From: Alviniconcha marisindica
Lineage: Eukaryota; Mollusca; Gastropoda; Provannidae
NCBI GenBank assembly: GCA_018857735.1
Contig: JABMCL010001163.1
Location: 261,001-325,000 of the forward strand
DNA: 64,000 bases
Direction: 5' to 3'
Part shown: positions 1 through 21,699 of the stretch, piece by piece
Layout of the letters: each line of letters begins with the position of its first letter
Numbering within the stretch: position 1 is the stretch's first letter
The notes under the pieces: model-generated
Seen by the model: only the letters and a program-made list of their open reading frames with translations
The model's database searches: none
Told to the model about the DNA's origin: nothing
Made by a program: the position numbers and the translations under genes

Positions 1-470
1 TTTAGGAATGAAATGGGTGATTGGGGTACCCCTGAAACTGGTGATCAGTTTAGGAATGAAATGGATGATTGGGGTAACACTGAAACTGGTGATCAGTTTA
101 GGAATGAAATGGGTGATTGGGGTAACACTGAAACTGGTGATCAGTTTAGGAATGAAATGGGTGATTGGGGTAACCCCTGAAACTGTTGATCAGTTTAGGG
201 GAAAGAAATGGGTGATTGGGGTAACACTGAAACTGGTGATCAGTTTAGGAATGAAATGGGTGATTGGGGTACCACTGAAACTGTTGACCAGTTTGGGAAT
301 GAAATGGATGATTGGGGTAACACTGAAACTGTTGATCAGTTTGGGAATGAAATGGGTGATTGGGGTAACACTGAAACTGGTGATCAGTTTAGGAATGAAA
401 TGGGTGATTCGGCTAACACTGAAACTGGTGATCTGTTTAGTAATGAAATGGGTGACTGGGTTAACACTGA
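1..470. repeat. 48-bp minisatellite, about ten copies
   Basis: Direct repeats of a unit containing GGAATGAAATGGGTGATTGG and GATCAGTTTAG. Because 48 is a multiple of three, frames on both strands stay open, which creates spurious ORFs. The array runs off the left edge. Each unit holds CAGTTTAG, acceptor-like, but no neighbouring exon is known to compare. Confidence 0.9.
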
Positions 471-771
471 ATGTTTCAAACACTGTTCACTAAGGGTAAT
501 GGCACATGAAACTGGCTGACTTCAGCATCCCCTGGTTGTGGTGACAGTCACCGACAACTGGTTACCATGTCTCTCACTCAGGTTGACTCAACTCTGCTGA
601 CATAGTGAAACTTCTTTGACTGTTCTTTCTGCGCAGTTTTGCTTCTGCAGAATGTGCATTTTGATATGTGCTGTATTTATTTCCTGTTGATTTTGGTCTG
701 TGGTATGTATGCAGGCTTGGGTTTCTCTGGTGATTCTGTGTGTGACTGCTGTATTTTCATTTGTTGTTTAG

Positions 772-10370
<9,599 letters not shown>

Positions 10371-11060
10371 AGCTCCCAGCACCTTGTTGTTTTAGGTGAA
10401 GATACGTTTCTGAAGGTCAAAGCACCTAGCAACAAGTGAGGGTACATTTCTGAAGATTCTGGCACCTAGCAACAAAGGGAGAATACCTTTTCAACATCAC
10501 AGCACTGAGCAACAAGGGGAGGAAACATTTTTCAAAGTCTGCGCACCTAGCAGTGTGTGTGTGGACTGCACATTCCGAAGGCTGCATTACCAAGCAACAG
10601 GGGGAGGGTGCATTTCTGAAGATTCCAGCACCTAGCAACAAGTGGAGGATACATTTTCAATGTTGCAGCACCTAGCAACAAGTTGGTACATTTTCAATGT
10701 TGCAGCTCCTAGCAACAAGTGGAGGATCCATTTACAATGTTGCAGCACCTAGCAACAAGTGGAGGATACATTTACAATGTTGCAGCACCTAGCAACAAGT
10801 GGAGAATACATTTTCAGTGTTGCAGCACCTAGCGACAAGGAGAAGGTGCATTTTTTGATCCCAGCACCTGGAAATGTGGGGTGGGGTGGGATGGGGGTCA
10901 CATTTTGAAGGTTCCAGAACCTAGCAACAAAAGGGAGAACAGAGGGTCATATTTCTTAAATTCCCAGCACTTAAAACAAGAGGAGTTTGGGGGGGGGGGG
11001 GGGGCACACTTTAAAAGGTTTCAACACCTAGCAACAAAGGAGGGGGGGGGGGCAGCATAA
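10371..11060. repeat. 3' flank/UTR minisatellite, about 37-50 bp unit
   Basis: Units with GCACCTAGCAACAAGTGGAGGATACATTTTC begin directly after the stop codon. The last coding bases (AAAGAGAGGAAATATTTTTGA then AGCTCCCAGCACC) resemble units such as GGGGAGGAAACATTTTTCAAAG then GCACC. The array may therefore derive from the coding end and stop. G homopolymers at about 10990 and 11043. Confidence 0.75.
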
Positions 11061-11234
11061 GCAGTCTTAATAACTGAAAATATGTTGGTTGTAAAACTAC
11101 CTATGGGTTTGTATTGCATTGCTAAAGCTGACTTGGCATGGTAACCATGCATGGATATATTAATTAAAAGTGTTCTTTTTTTGCCCCTTTGCTTTCATTT
11201 CATTGATTTTTGTATCCCCCCCCCCCCCCCCCCA

Positions 11235-11600
11235 ATATAGACAGCATAACATGCAGCAGTTCTAGAAGTGGAAGATGTTCATACATTTTTCAGCTGTCCT
11301 AGAAGTGGAAGGTGTTCATAAATTTTACAGCAGCTCTAGAATGGGAAGATGTTCATAATTTTTTCAGCAGTTCTAGACGTGGAAGATGTTCATAAAATGT
11401 TCAGCAGTTCTGAAACTGACAGATGTTCACAAATTTTACAGCAGTTCTGGAACTGGAAGATGCATGTACATTTTACAGGAGTTCCTGGAAATGGCAGATG
11501 TTCATAAATTTTACAGCAGTTTCAGGACTGGAAGGTGTTTGTAAATATTACACTTTTACAGCTATAAGTGAAATCTGTTTATAACTTACAGCAAGCCTAG
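11235..11600. repeat. 36-bp minisatellite
   Basis: About nine copies of a unit with CAGCAGTTCTAGAAGTGG and AAGATGTTCATAAATTTTA. It lies between a C17 tract and the palindromic element at 11706. Confidence 0.85.
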
Positions 11601-11705
11601 AAGTGCAGATACTTGTGCCTTGTACTGCTGTACAAGCGGGGGAAATCCAGAAAAGTGGGAAGATTTAATTGCTTCTAGTTCTACAGTGAAAATAATCTAC
11701 AATTT

Positions 11706-11942
11706 GAAGATCCAAACACATAAAAGGTTCAGAAGAACACTGTTTATTAGAACAAAATACAACATGCAAATTTTCAGGGCAGTCCCCTTTGTCAGTCTGC
11801 AAGACAACGCTGAAGCAACAGTTAATGGTTTACGTTAAGCGTTGTTTTGTAGCTTGATAAAGAGGATGACCCTGAAAATTCATATGTTGTGTTTTGTCCT
11901 AATAAATAGCATTCTTTTGAACCTTTTATGTGTTTGAATCTT
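11706..11942. mobile_element. Fold-back (palindromic) element, copy 1
   Basis: Two arms of about 105 bp are reverse complements with roughly 85% identity. Left begins AAGATCCAAACACATAAAAGG; right ends CCTTTTATGTGTTTGAATCTT. The loop is near 11815-11835. The arm sequence recurs at 26901-27060, 47155-47605, 53830-54230 and 54515-54875, so this is a mobile family, probably MITE-like. Confidence 0.8.
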
Positions 11943-12189
11943 GTTTTAGAATGCTGGCAGTCATTCTTGTTCCAGATTCTTTTACAACTTGAAGATGTTT
12001 GTAACTTCAAGAGCAAACCCAGAAGTGATTTGTTTTCATCTCTTCTGCAATAAAACAGGAAATGGAAGCTGTTTTAACTTCAGCTGTAAATCCAGAAGTG
12101 ACAGCTGTTCACTGTGGTTGTGGTGTGGTTTGATGTGCTTTCTTTGTCTAAACTGCCTGAGGTCATATTGGTTCTGATAGATTAGTACT

Positions 12190-12800
12190 GGTTAACTCAT
12201 TTGTTCTGTTGAACTGATGCAGTGCTGTTAGTACTGATGAACTGATGCAGTGCTATTAGTACTGATGAACTGATGTGTGTCACTCATTTAAATTAATATT
12301 GCAAGTAACCTATGTTTTTACAGCCTTATGTTTGCATGTGCACTGATGCCTGTTTGAGTACTGACTTGTCTAGTGTTGTTGTATTTGTATTTGCATTAAT
12401 TGTTGTCTTTTATGTATATAATTTGGCCTGTAAATGTAAATATTTCACTCTTTGTTATAGTTGTAAATGTTTGCAAAGCACATTGGGCTCAGTAGTACTG
12501 GGGTATAGAACTTGTAAGAAGCAGTTGTTGGTAGTACTGGTAACAATGAACAGAAGCAATGTTATTTACTTATAAACTGATGCAGTAATATTAATACTGA
12601 GGAACTGATGCAGCTTGATTAATACTGATGAACTGATGCAGCTAGATTAGTATGGATGAACCGATGCAGCTAGATTAGTACTGCTGAACTGATGCAGCTT
12701 GGTTAGTACTGATGAACAAATGCTACTTAAAAGTTCTAACAAATGGTAATCAAAATTTGCTGATGAACTGATGCAGTAATATTAGTACTAATGCAATACA
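12190..12800. repeat. Degenerate 28-bp minisatellite in two blocks
   Basis: Copies of ACTGATGAACTGATGCAG plus TATTAGT occur at 12190-12275 and 12570-12800, separated by AT-rich sequence. Confidence 0.7.
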
Positions 12801-12967
12801 ACATAACACAATTTGATTATCTGTTGGTATACAGAAATACTGGCTGATCTGTCACATAAAACTTTCAATAACTATTGTGATTAAAATGTTCATTAGACAT
12901 TTAAATAGAGAAAGATGCATAAAAACTTGCTTCAGATGGAGAAAAGGTATTTAACAAACAGATTCAT

Positions 12968-13022
12968 GTGTGCATGCACACACAAATGCACGCACACACG
13001 CACACACACACATGCATGCATG

Positions 13023-13056
<34 letters not shown>
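12968..13056. repeat. CA-rich microsatellite
   Basis: ACACACG and CATGCATG variants grading into pure CA. Confidence 0.9.
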
Positions 13057-13059
<3 letters not shown>

Positions 13060-13682
13060 AAATATGACTTCTGGCTCATTAGTCACATAAAACATTCAGT
13101 AAATGTTACTGTAACTTAAAACATTCAGCAGACATATCAGTGAAGTATGAAGCATAAAAACAGGCATCAAACACACAAACAGCATATAACATATTCACAC
13201 CCGTTACACACTGCAAACTGTACTGATACAGTGCTGTTGGTACTGATTAACAGATGCAGTGGCATAGTTACTGATAAACATTCAGTACTGATTACCCCCC
13301 CCCCCCCCACCCCCCCAAATAAAAAAAGGGGTGAGATTTTATTTGGAATCAATTTGCCCATCTATCTATGTCCAGACATTGTTTAGACAATATCTTTTAA
13401 ACAGTTACACCTTTTGCAACCAAACTTGGTGATGGTGCACCATTATGAGCCAAATATTTCAGTGTTGTTTTTATTGTTTGGTTTTCACTTTTTGGTGTGT
13501 ATGTTGGGGTTTTTTGGTTTATTTTTCGCAGGAGATTGGCCCTTTCTCTCACAGCAAACTCATGGCAGCTTTTCTCAGTAATGAACATTTAAAAAAAAAA
13601 AAAAAATATGTTACATGAAGATTTTGAGTGTTATGTTTCAGGTCACTTTGAGGATATAAATCCTGTCTGTTTGCACATCCTG

Positions 13683-13746
13683 TTTCCCCGTCCCTAATAA
13701 GCCTTATGGTTTCTGTGGACGCTAAGCACCATGTTTACTTACTTAC
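13683..13746 (+). mobile_element. SINE family 2, 3' end
   Basis: CCCCGTCCCTAATAAGCC, TATGGTTTCTGTGGACG and TAAGCACCATGTTTACTTACTTACTT match the 3' end of the full minus-strand copy at 51905-52245, with its TTAC tail. Confidence 0.75.
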
Positions 13747-13749
13747 TTA

Positions 13750-14670
13750 ATCCTGGATCTTTTGTTGCACTGAGCCATTTTGCTGCCAAGCTTGTGATGT
13801 ATCATCACTGGATGAAGAGTCATATAATAATAATAATAATAATAGGGAATTTACAGAACACTTTCAGAGACCCAAAGTGCTTTACAACTTAAAGAAAAAC
13901 ATGCAGCGTGCAAACACCATGCAAAGAGATTGTCTGCTATCGTAAGGATCAAGGCTGTTTGTATCAAATCCTTGGAAACAGCTGTTTGTCCCATACCATC
14001 CAAACCGTTAAACCTGTTCACCTCAAACATGCTAGCTATGCTGGTGTGTCATTATCGCTCAAACTGGCTTGCAAAGTGTTTGGACCATTGTTAACAAAGT
14101 CAAGCCACAGGTTCAACTCATCAAAGAATATTTTACCAACACATATCTTCTGACTCTCTTGTGACCAAACTTGCTATGTAAGAACAACATGAGTAGGTGC
14201 AAGTGTTGAGTGGATAGTTAAATCAAGGCTACCATGGGATTAGATCTTATTCCAGTATGATTGTCTAACATTGTCTGGCTCAGTGTTACTGATTACATTT
14301 CAAAAGTTTGGGATGTTTTTTGAAGGTGGTGAGATCAATACGAGGGTCGAATCTTCAAAATATTGCTTGCGCATCTCATGTGTCCAAAGTTGCTGAACTG
14401 TTTGCCCCAAAATTTGATATGTTGTTTCGGTAATAACAGGCAGAATCTTATGTGACATGTTTTTGGACTTTGTGTGAAAAATGTGAGTGAATGGGAATTT
14501 GTAATGATCTTGTTGTGATTTTCTTGTAGACTGTGAATGTGACAAACAGACTTTGCCTTATGATAATGCTTACCCAGTCATACCGACTTTCAGTGAACAT
14601 TTTACCACATTTTAGGTCACTGCAGCATCAAACAGCTTTGAAAATTCAAAGTTGTAACTATATTTTGGTA

Positions 14671-14706
<36 letters not shown>

Positions 14707-16150
14707 GTCCAGTTCAAACTGTAGATGCATTTGACTGGGCACTAGCCTTTACATCGCTTCACTATGAAATGTGTATTTACTGTATCATAGATGTGTGTGA
14801 TACAACAAGTCTGGTGACAAATGCTTTGAATGTAGTTTATCTGAGCTTTCAGTCTATGCTTTTGTTTTTGTTTTGTTTGTGTCTTCTTTTTTTTTCTTTT
14901 TTGTTGTTGCTTTTGTTGATTCCATTTCAAGATCATACCAAGGGTTTAACACAATGAATATGCAGTCTCCTGACACAATCGACACACTCACACTGAGATT
15001 TAAAAGCAGTTTTGACTTTGATTCTAATATACTGATTTCCCATAGATCATATGAACCAGTACGTATTCAGTACTATATTGCCTCATTAGATCATATCTGA
15101 TACGTATGCAGTGAGTTAAACTGTTACATGATGTTCATGAGACTGACATCCTGTGAATTTCTGAACCATTTGTGAGTCACGCGGTGTCCTGATTCAGTCT
15201 CACCGGACAAAGTGCAATGCCTGTACTGATGTGTAACTGGACACTCAACAGGGGGTATCTTCATGCACAAGGCAACATGCCTCATTTGATACAGATGAAC
15301 ATGAAGTGTATACAGTCACAGAATAGACTTAAATGTTGTAGGATGTTTGACCACACACTGTTTTGTAAGATGCAGCCCATTCTATTTTTGACAAAAACTC
15401 ATGCTGCTGTGTTTAAATTTGTCCTGTACTTTTGTGAGGTTTACGCCAATAACATATTGTAAATAATGAAACTGGCAATGCTGTTAATGAGGTGTACACA
15501 TTTTTGTGGCTGTTGTTTATGTGGGTTCCAACTCTCCACAAGTTAACACAATCAGATTCATTTTATTTGCATGCTTGTGTGTGCATGAAGTGTCACTGAT
15601 ATTTATAACCGACTATATTTCTTTTTTCCTGGCTAGTACACTGATCAGTATTAGATGTGTTTGAAGCCCTTTTGCAGCATTTTTGTTTTGAAATGTATGC
15701 CTGTTATGGTTTGGTTTTAATTCAGTACACTTTATCTCATCAGGTCAGTTTACATATCTAGAACAAAAACAGTTTAAGGAAATGTATACTTCGAAGTCCA
15801 TTTTGTGATTGTGTACTTTGGAGTCCTTTTTGGGACCTTCTTACCGTTATGTAAATATACAACAAACTTGTTGCAGTTTGTGGCTAACCAGAGCATTACA
15901 TTCCTGAGCAAACTTCAAAGTCATTTTATTTTCAGTAACTGGCGTAACTGCGCAGTGTGTGAATCATCAGCTATTAGTGTGAAGTCAAGACTTTCAGGGG
16001 AGCTTGAAAGCCAGAAATATCACGGTGTTGCAAAGGGAACTTGGGGGATTTGAAAATCTCCCAGGTCACCTCAGTTTCACATCTGGCATAGACATTTGGT
16101 CATAGGGTGAGGTCATAGGGTTAGGTGACCTAACTTCCTGGCTTGGGATT
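13750..16150. other. AT-rich intergenic stretch without a recognised gene
   Basis: An ATA/AAT microsatellite near 13826 is followed by AAGTGCTTTACAACTTAA, a phrase common at LINE 3' ends. A T31 tract lies at 14672-14702. No exon, RNA gene or family similarity recognised, and ORFs are short with no splice context. Confidence 0.5.
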
Positions 16151-16159
16151 CATAAATAT

Positions 16160-16510
16160 AGAGCTGAAAGGCTGACCAAACAGAAACAAATTGGCAGACA
16201 CAGTTAATATCAGAAAGAGTGACAGAGGAGTGGAAACAGGAGGGTGTATGCACTACTGAACAAAGAGGCCCCAGAGAGGCAGACACAATTGATATCAGAA
16301 AGAATGAAAACATGAAAACGGAGAAGAAGAAAAATGAGGACTGGAAACACAGTTACGGGTGTGTTTTTAATTCTCTGTTATCCTTTCAGATTAGGTAAGA
16401 ATTGATGAAACTGTTGTGTGGTTTTACTGAACAAAGAAGCCACAAATAGACATACACAGTTGCTGTCAGAAAGAATGACAGGGGTCTGGAAACATGAGAG
16501 TGCTTTCTAG
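16160..16510. repeat. Degenerate tandem repeat, about three units
   Basis: Blocks AAAGAATGACAGGGG or AAGAGTGACAGAGGAG, ACTGAACAAAGAGGCC and GCAGACACAATTGATATC recur at intervals of about 80-200 bp. 16510-17340 holds nothing recognised. Confidence 0.5.
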
Positions 16511-17339
16511 TTCTTTGCTTCCAGCTCAGATGCTTTAAGAATTGTTGTAATTGTTGTGTGGTTTTACACACACTGCACAGCGATTGCTTTTCACTTGAAG
16601 GGATTGGCAAAACTTTTTCTTTTTCAGAATATTTTGTGATAAATCTCTACACTTTTTAGGTATCATTTTTAAAGATTATTATATATGTGATCACAGTGAA
16701 CTGATATTAAGTGCTGTGAATGGAAAGGTAGGGGTTGTTACACTGTGCAGTGAATGTGTATATATGGCTGCATCCTGTTTTAGATTTGTTTCAAGCATTT
16801 TTGGTTGAAACAATTCTATATTTATGTGTACATTGGAAAAGACTTCTGCTCATACTAATTAAGGTTGATGATGCAGCAATACATAGCAGCATTTTTGTAT
16901 AGAACAAAAAACAAAGACTGATGTCCATACTAAGGTTGACAAACAATGAAAATTCATTTTGATGTGTCAGTAAAAGTGTTCCAGCTGGTCATCCTTGTCA
17001 CACACAGAGGAACAGAAGTGAAATTTTCTGCCACAGCAAAAGCATTAATGTAGGTCTATACTGGACCTTGTTGAAGTCAGATCTTTCAAATTTTGCATGA
17101 CAGTAACCATTAATGAGTTTTTCAACATTCATGCCAGGTCCAGTGACACTGACCTTATTTCAAGGTCACACCTAGGGTAGAAATGTAGGACCAATTTTTT
17201 TCTTTCTCCCCTGTTACTTCTTATCTCATCAGATTCAACTTTGTAGGTCAGTGATAAATGATTATACATTATTATCATGAATAAACAAAACCACAGACAC
17301 TTAAAATGATTTTGATTGTGAACTGATGGAGCAGTTACT

Positions 17340-17650
17340 CTTGTTTCTCAATGCACTGGCGGCTTCCCTGCACTCACTCGAGATATGTATGCAGTAACTG
17401 ACCCTGCACTCACATTAGGTACATGTGCACTAACTGCCCTGCACTCACTTGAGGTACATCTGCACTAATTGCCCTGCACCCACTTGAGGTATGCATGCAC
17501 TAACTGACTGCTTTTACACTAGGTACATGCGCACTAATTGCCCTGCACTCACTCGAGGTATGTATGCACTGGCCCTGCATTCACACTAGGTACATGTGCA
17601 CTAACTGCTCTGCACTGACACTATGTACATGTGCACTAACCAACCCAGGC
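17340..17650. repeat. About 37-bp minisatellite
   Basis: Roughly eight copies of CTGCACTCACTCGAGGTA plus TGTATGCACTAACTGCC with variants. 17650-18380 holds two related blocks with AAACAAAAACAAA-rich sequence and GCCATGCCAGATCATCA, nothing coding. Confidence 0.75.
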
Positions 17651-18379
17651 ACAACAGATCAACTGTTGCATGACTAGCAGCAGCTCTGGGTGCATCACAC
17701 TGGGTGTGCTACGCTAATCCTTACTGGCTTAAAACACCTCAGCTATGGTGGAGCCATGCCAGATCATCAATGAGGGAGCCTCTTTTTTTAATCAGCAAAA
17801 ACAAATGCCATGCAAAAACAAAAACAAAACAAACAAAAAAACAAAAAGGAAAAGAAGAAGAAAAATATAGGTTGTGTTGAAGCTATAGTGGAGCCATGCC
17901 AGATCATCACTGAGGGATCCATTTTTTATCACCAAAAACAAATACTGTGCCAAAAAAAAAAGAGTCTGTGATGAAACCTGTTGCTTGATGGTAACAGACA
18001 AGAGATGCATGCTTTTTGAATTCTGTGGCCCTTCTCACTGATGTGGTCAGTAACTCTAAAGGGCTGTTGCCTTGCTTTTGCTATTAACTTGTTGCCAGGA
18101 CAGAGAAAGCCATGCCCACTCGGTGACATACTATCCACACCTCTATAAATAGATTCACATGTTGCTGTATGGTCCAACAAAAGTGAATTGGCGCCTTCAT
18201 GTTTGACAAGATTTTGAATTTTTTATTTGCCATACCAGATATCGCTTTGGCAAAAAAAAAAAGCAGTTTTTGTGTGTGTTGATAGTTGGACAAAATGTTC
18301 CAGCAAGCCACAGAATTTGTTCATTGAAGACAAAAAGCAAATGATTTGGAGTATCAAAATTAAATTGGAAAGGCATGTA

Positions 18380-18580
18380 TCGTCTCCGTATCCTGATTGG
18401 CTTATTGCTTCTGTCACTCAGAGTTTGGCAGCATGTTAATACATAGTCTGCATGTCCTGATTGGCTGATCGCTTCTGTCACTCAGAGTTAGGCAACATGT
18501 TAATACATAGTCTGCATGTTCTGACTGGCTGATCGCTTCTGTCACTCAGAGTTAGGCAATAATTATGTTAATACATAGTG
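18380..18580. repeat. About 62-bp tandem repeat, three copies
   Basis: TGATTGGCTGATCGCTTCTG plus TCACTCAGAGTTAGGCA and GTTAATACATAGTCTGCATG repeat three times. Confidence 0.85.
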
Positions 18581-18649
18581 TTTAGCAATGCAGGTGCATG
18601 GGCAATCTTTGTGTTCCTTTGCTTTTGCTATGTGAGTAGTATTTAACAA

Positions 18650-18885
18650 TGTTGTTGTGGTTTGTGGACACTGTCTTGTGACTTTATCCATCATTTCCTA
18701 CTGAAACATTAAAATGGCTCTAATCGCTGCTCGTCTTAATGCAGACGTCATTCTGGTGGTGACAGTGTAGCGATAGGTATATAATCTCCCTCTCCCCCCA
18801 CCTCCATACCCCTTTCCCCCCTTCTCCCCGTCCCTAATAAGCCGTATGGTTTCTGTGGATGTTAAGCACCATGTTTATTTAAGCA
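18650..18885 (+). mobile_element. SINE family 2, 5'-truncated copy
   Basis: Contains GTTTGTGGACACTGTCTTGTG, AACATTAAAATGGCTCT, GATAGGTATATAATCTCC, CCGTCCCTAATAAGCCGTA and TTAAGCACCATG, collinear with the reverse complement of 51905-52140. The tRNA-like head is missing. Confidence 0.8.
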
Positions 18886-19234
18886 GCCTTTAATTGCAAG
18901 CAGTAAGAGGTGGTTGGCCACTACTACTTGTGCTGGTTGAGGCTGTTGCACAGTCCAACATACCAGTATTATACATTGTGTAATCAGGCTTATTTATTTA
19001 CATTCATCTCTATAGTGATACTATATTTTTAGATGAACATTTGTAAAAATAAAAAAAAAGGACAAATCTAAGGTGTCTCTTTTGTGAGACTTGGCTTTTC
19101 TTGCATGCAATTATTTTTACATACATGTAAATACACATCAATAATCAGCAGTAATAAAAGAAGCTTGTTATTCAAGACTGTGTATGTATATGTGCAAATT
19201 GGAGTGTGTGTAGTGAGGGGGGGGGGGGAGAGGA

Positions 19235-19865
19235 GTTTGTGTGAGTTTAATCAACATTTTGACAATACTCACCAAAGAGTGCGTGTGAGTTTGATCAAGA
19301 TTTTGATGATACTCATCGAAGGAGTGTACGTGAGTTTGATCAACATTTTGACGATACTCATCAGAAGAGTGTGTATGAGTTTGATCAACATTTTGACGAT
19401 ACTCATCAAAAAAGAATGTGTGTGAGTTTGATCAACTGGTTGATGATGCTCATCAAAAGAGTGTGTGTGAGTTTGATCAACATTTTGATGATATTCATCA
19501 AAGGAGTGTGTGTGAGTTTGATCAACATTTTGATGATACTCACTGAAGGATTGTGTGTGAGTTTGATCAACAGTTTGACGATACTCATCAAAAGAGTGTG
19601 TGTGAGTTTGATCAACATTTTGATGATATTCATCAAAGGAGTGTGTGTGAGTTTGATCAACATTTTGATGATACTCACTGAAGGATTGTGTGTGAGTTTG
19701 ATCAACAGTTTGACGATACTCATCAAAAGAGTGTGTGTGAGTTTGATCAACATTTTGATGATATTCATTGAAGGAGTGTGTGTGAGTCTGATCAACATTT
19801 TGATGATACTGGTCAAAGGAGTGTGTGTGAGTATGATCAACATTTTGACAATACTCATGAAAAGA
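19235..19865. repeat. About 43-bp minisatellite, 14-15 copies
   Basis: Units of GTGTGTGTGAGTTTGATCAA plus CATTTTGATGATACTCATCA. A two-unit higher-order pattern (alternating CATTTTGATG and CAGTTTGACG) is visible from about 19500 to 19760. It opens long frames on both strands that are not genes. Confidence 0.92.
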
Positions 19866-20269
19866 GTTAAAAAATAATCTGAGACAAAATGACTGGGAAA
19901 TCCCCTTTATCAAGCCACCAAATGACACTTGAACAACAGATAAACAGTCAAAAACGATGAAAAATGAAAGAAAAAGACTCGTCTTGTTTGGGTTTAGTTT
20001 TTACAGTTTGTTCGGTGCTTGGAAGATTGTATCAACATTTTGACCATACTCACTGAAGTCCATTACATGGCAGCAACAAAACAGACTGCACAGCATAGCC
20101 AACCATGAATTTGTTAATGACAGTAACAAACACAGCTTCTCCAACAAGGCAACACCTTTCTGTGATAACACACATAACTAGGTGCCTGGTTGACTCAAGC
20201 TGAAGTGCAAGATTTTGTCAGTCTGTCCGCCAGACATGTGGCATTCACACCCATAGTACTGGAACTTAC

Positions 20270-20465
20270 CCAGGAACCAAACCTGCAACGTATATAGTCC
20301 CTTACCTCTGGCTATTTCTGGAGGAGAATTACCAGAACCAGCTCTCTGTTTCTATCCATCAAACTACTTCTGTTAGTTCTTTCAAATGTTCCTTGAAAAC
20401 CTTTCTCTTTTCTGAAACCGTTTTCTTCAGTCCCATTGCCCTGAGGTAACAAGTGTGTGTATGTA

Positions 20466-20502
<37 letters not shown>

Positions 20503-20645
20503 GTGCATGCATGCATGCATGCATGTGTGTGTGTGTGTGTGTGTGTGTTGAAACTTTGTTGTCAGTATATGTATGTTTAAAGAATTTGTAAGCACCTAGG
20601 GCCAGTACAGGATAGGTGCTCTAAGTACCCATTATTATTGTTATG
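20270..20645 (+). mobile_element. LINE (CR1/L2-like) 3' end interrupted by GT/GCAT repeats
   Basis: Degenerate LENLSLF-type coding end (TTTCAAATGTTCCTTGAAAA and TTTCTCTTTTCTGAAACC), then a (GT)n/(GCAT)n tract at 20468-20550. It closes with TTTGTAAGCACCTAGGGCC, ATAGGTGCTCTAAGTAC and ATTATTATTGTT. The ATT tail and closing phrase match the 3' end style of CR1/L2 elements. Confidence 0.5.
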
Positions 20646-20680
20646 TTTGGGAGAGTAAACCAGGCTCTGGGACATAAATG

Positions 20681-21150
20681 GGGATAGCTCAGTGGTTAAC
20701 GCATTAGACTCATGATCAAAAGGTCCCAGGTTTGATTCCCCACAAGAGTGGTGGGAGAATTTTTTCTCCAGGGTCGACTTTCTGTGCTGACTTTTATTTC
20801 GGTATCAATTCCAACCATGTGTTACTGCAGTAGCATATAAAAGATGCCAGTCATTCTGCCAAAAGTGCAGGTGGCAGGTTACAGCTAAACACACATGCAC
20901 CCTACCTGCGTGGCTTTGAATGAAGTGAGACTGTAAACTGGTGCATGGTTGAATGGTGTACACAGAACTTGGCACCAGCCATGCAACAACCAGATAGCGC
21001 TGTCAGTGCACTACTTCAGTGGATTTTAAAAATATGTGCTATACAAAGGATACGGTCACTCATTCAGAATCTCATGCAGCATGAGCATAGTGCGTCTGCT
21101 CACAAGCAGAGAATTGCGCTATACAAAAGCAATCAATAATAATAATAATC
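20681..21150 (+). mobile_element. SINE family 1, full-length copy
   Basis: About 470 bp. tRNA-like head with box A (ATAGCTCAGTGGTTAACGC) and box B (GGTTTGATTCCCC), then the conserved body, then GTGCTATACAAAGGATACGG and a (AAT)n tail. The same architecture at 49945-50410 defines the family. Confidence 0.9.
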
Positions 21151-21600
21151 TGGAGTGGTGCCTCTAAGGTATTCTGATGCCATCTTGGGCAGTTTTTGTG
21201 CCAGCTGGGCCAGTTCTCCATCAGTTCCTGCTGCCATCCTGGCTCCTTGCTGTATTCGTCCTTGTACTTTTCTGTGGATAATGCCAGCAGTGATCACCCT
21301 TTCCCAATGAAGTGCCCTGCTCAGGAGCGTCAGGGAGACAGACCTTGTTTATTCTTTTTGGTTTTCTCTCCAGACACACCTCTTTTATTGTAGCTTGTAA
21401 TTCTTCTTCCCACTTGTCTTTACTGATTGTGTATGTGTGTTTGTGCTAAACTCATTGTGTCTCTTATAGTGTGCATGTGTGAAAATGTACCGTCAGTGCT
21501 TCTCGTTTCTTCCCAACTCCTGCACTGTGAACAGGTATATTCTTGTTTTGTTTAGATGTGCATTATAAATTACCATTCATTCATACCAAGAGGGGCATCC

Positions 21601-21654
21601 TGTTGCCTGGATAACACAATAGGGTTCACCACCTGTTACCTTGGTAACGCAGGG
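21601..21654. promoter_or_regulatory. Paired RFX X-box-like motifs
   Basis: GTTACCTTGGTAAC at about 21636 fits the X-box consensus GTNRCCNNRGYAAC perfectly. GTTGCCTGGATAAC about 35 bp upstream fits with one mismatch. ACTATAAATTCCC follows at about 21673. They lie about 2.3 kb upstream of the GABBR1 start exon. RFX binding is inferred from motif only. Confidence 0.4.
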
Positions 21655-21699
21655 TTCACAGCCTGGAGAGGTCACTATAAATTCCCACAGTGGCAGGGG

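Noticed and set aside
8..493. 161-codon open frame of 16-residue repeats
   Set aside because: Follows from a 48-bp noncoding minisatellite; equally long frames are open on the other strand.
19269..19928. 219-codon minus-strand frame and 168-codon plus-strand frame
   Set aside because: Both arise from the same 43-bp minisatellite; no start context, splice context or family match.
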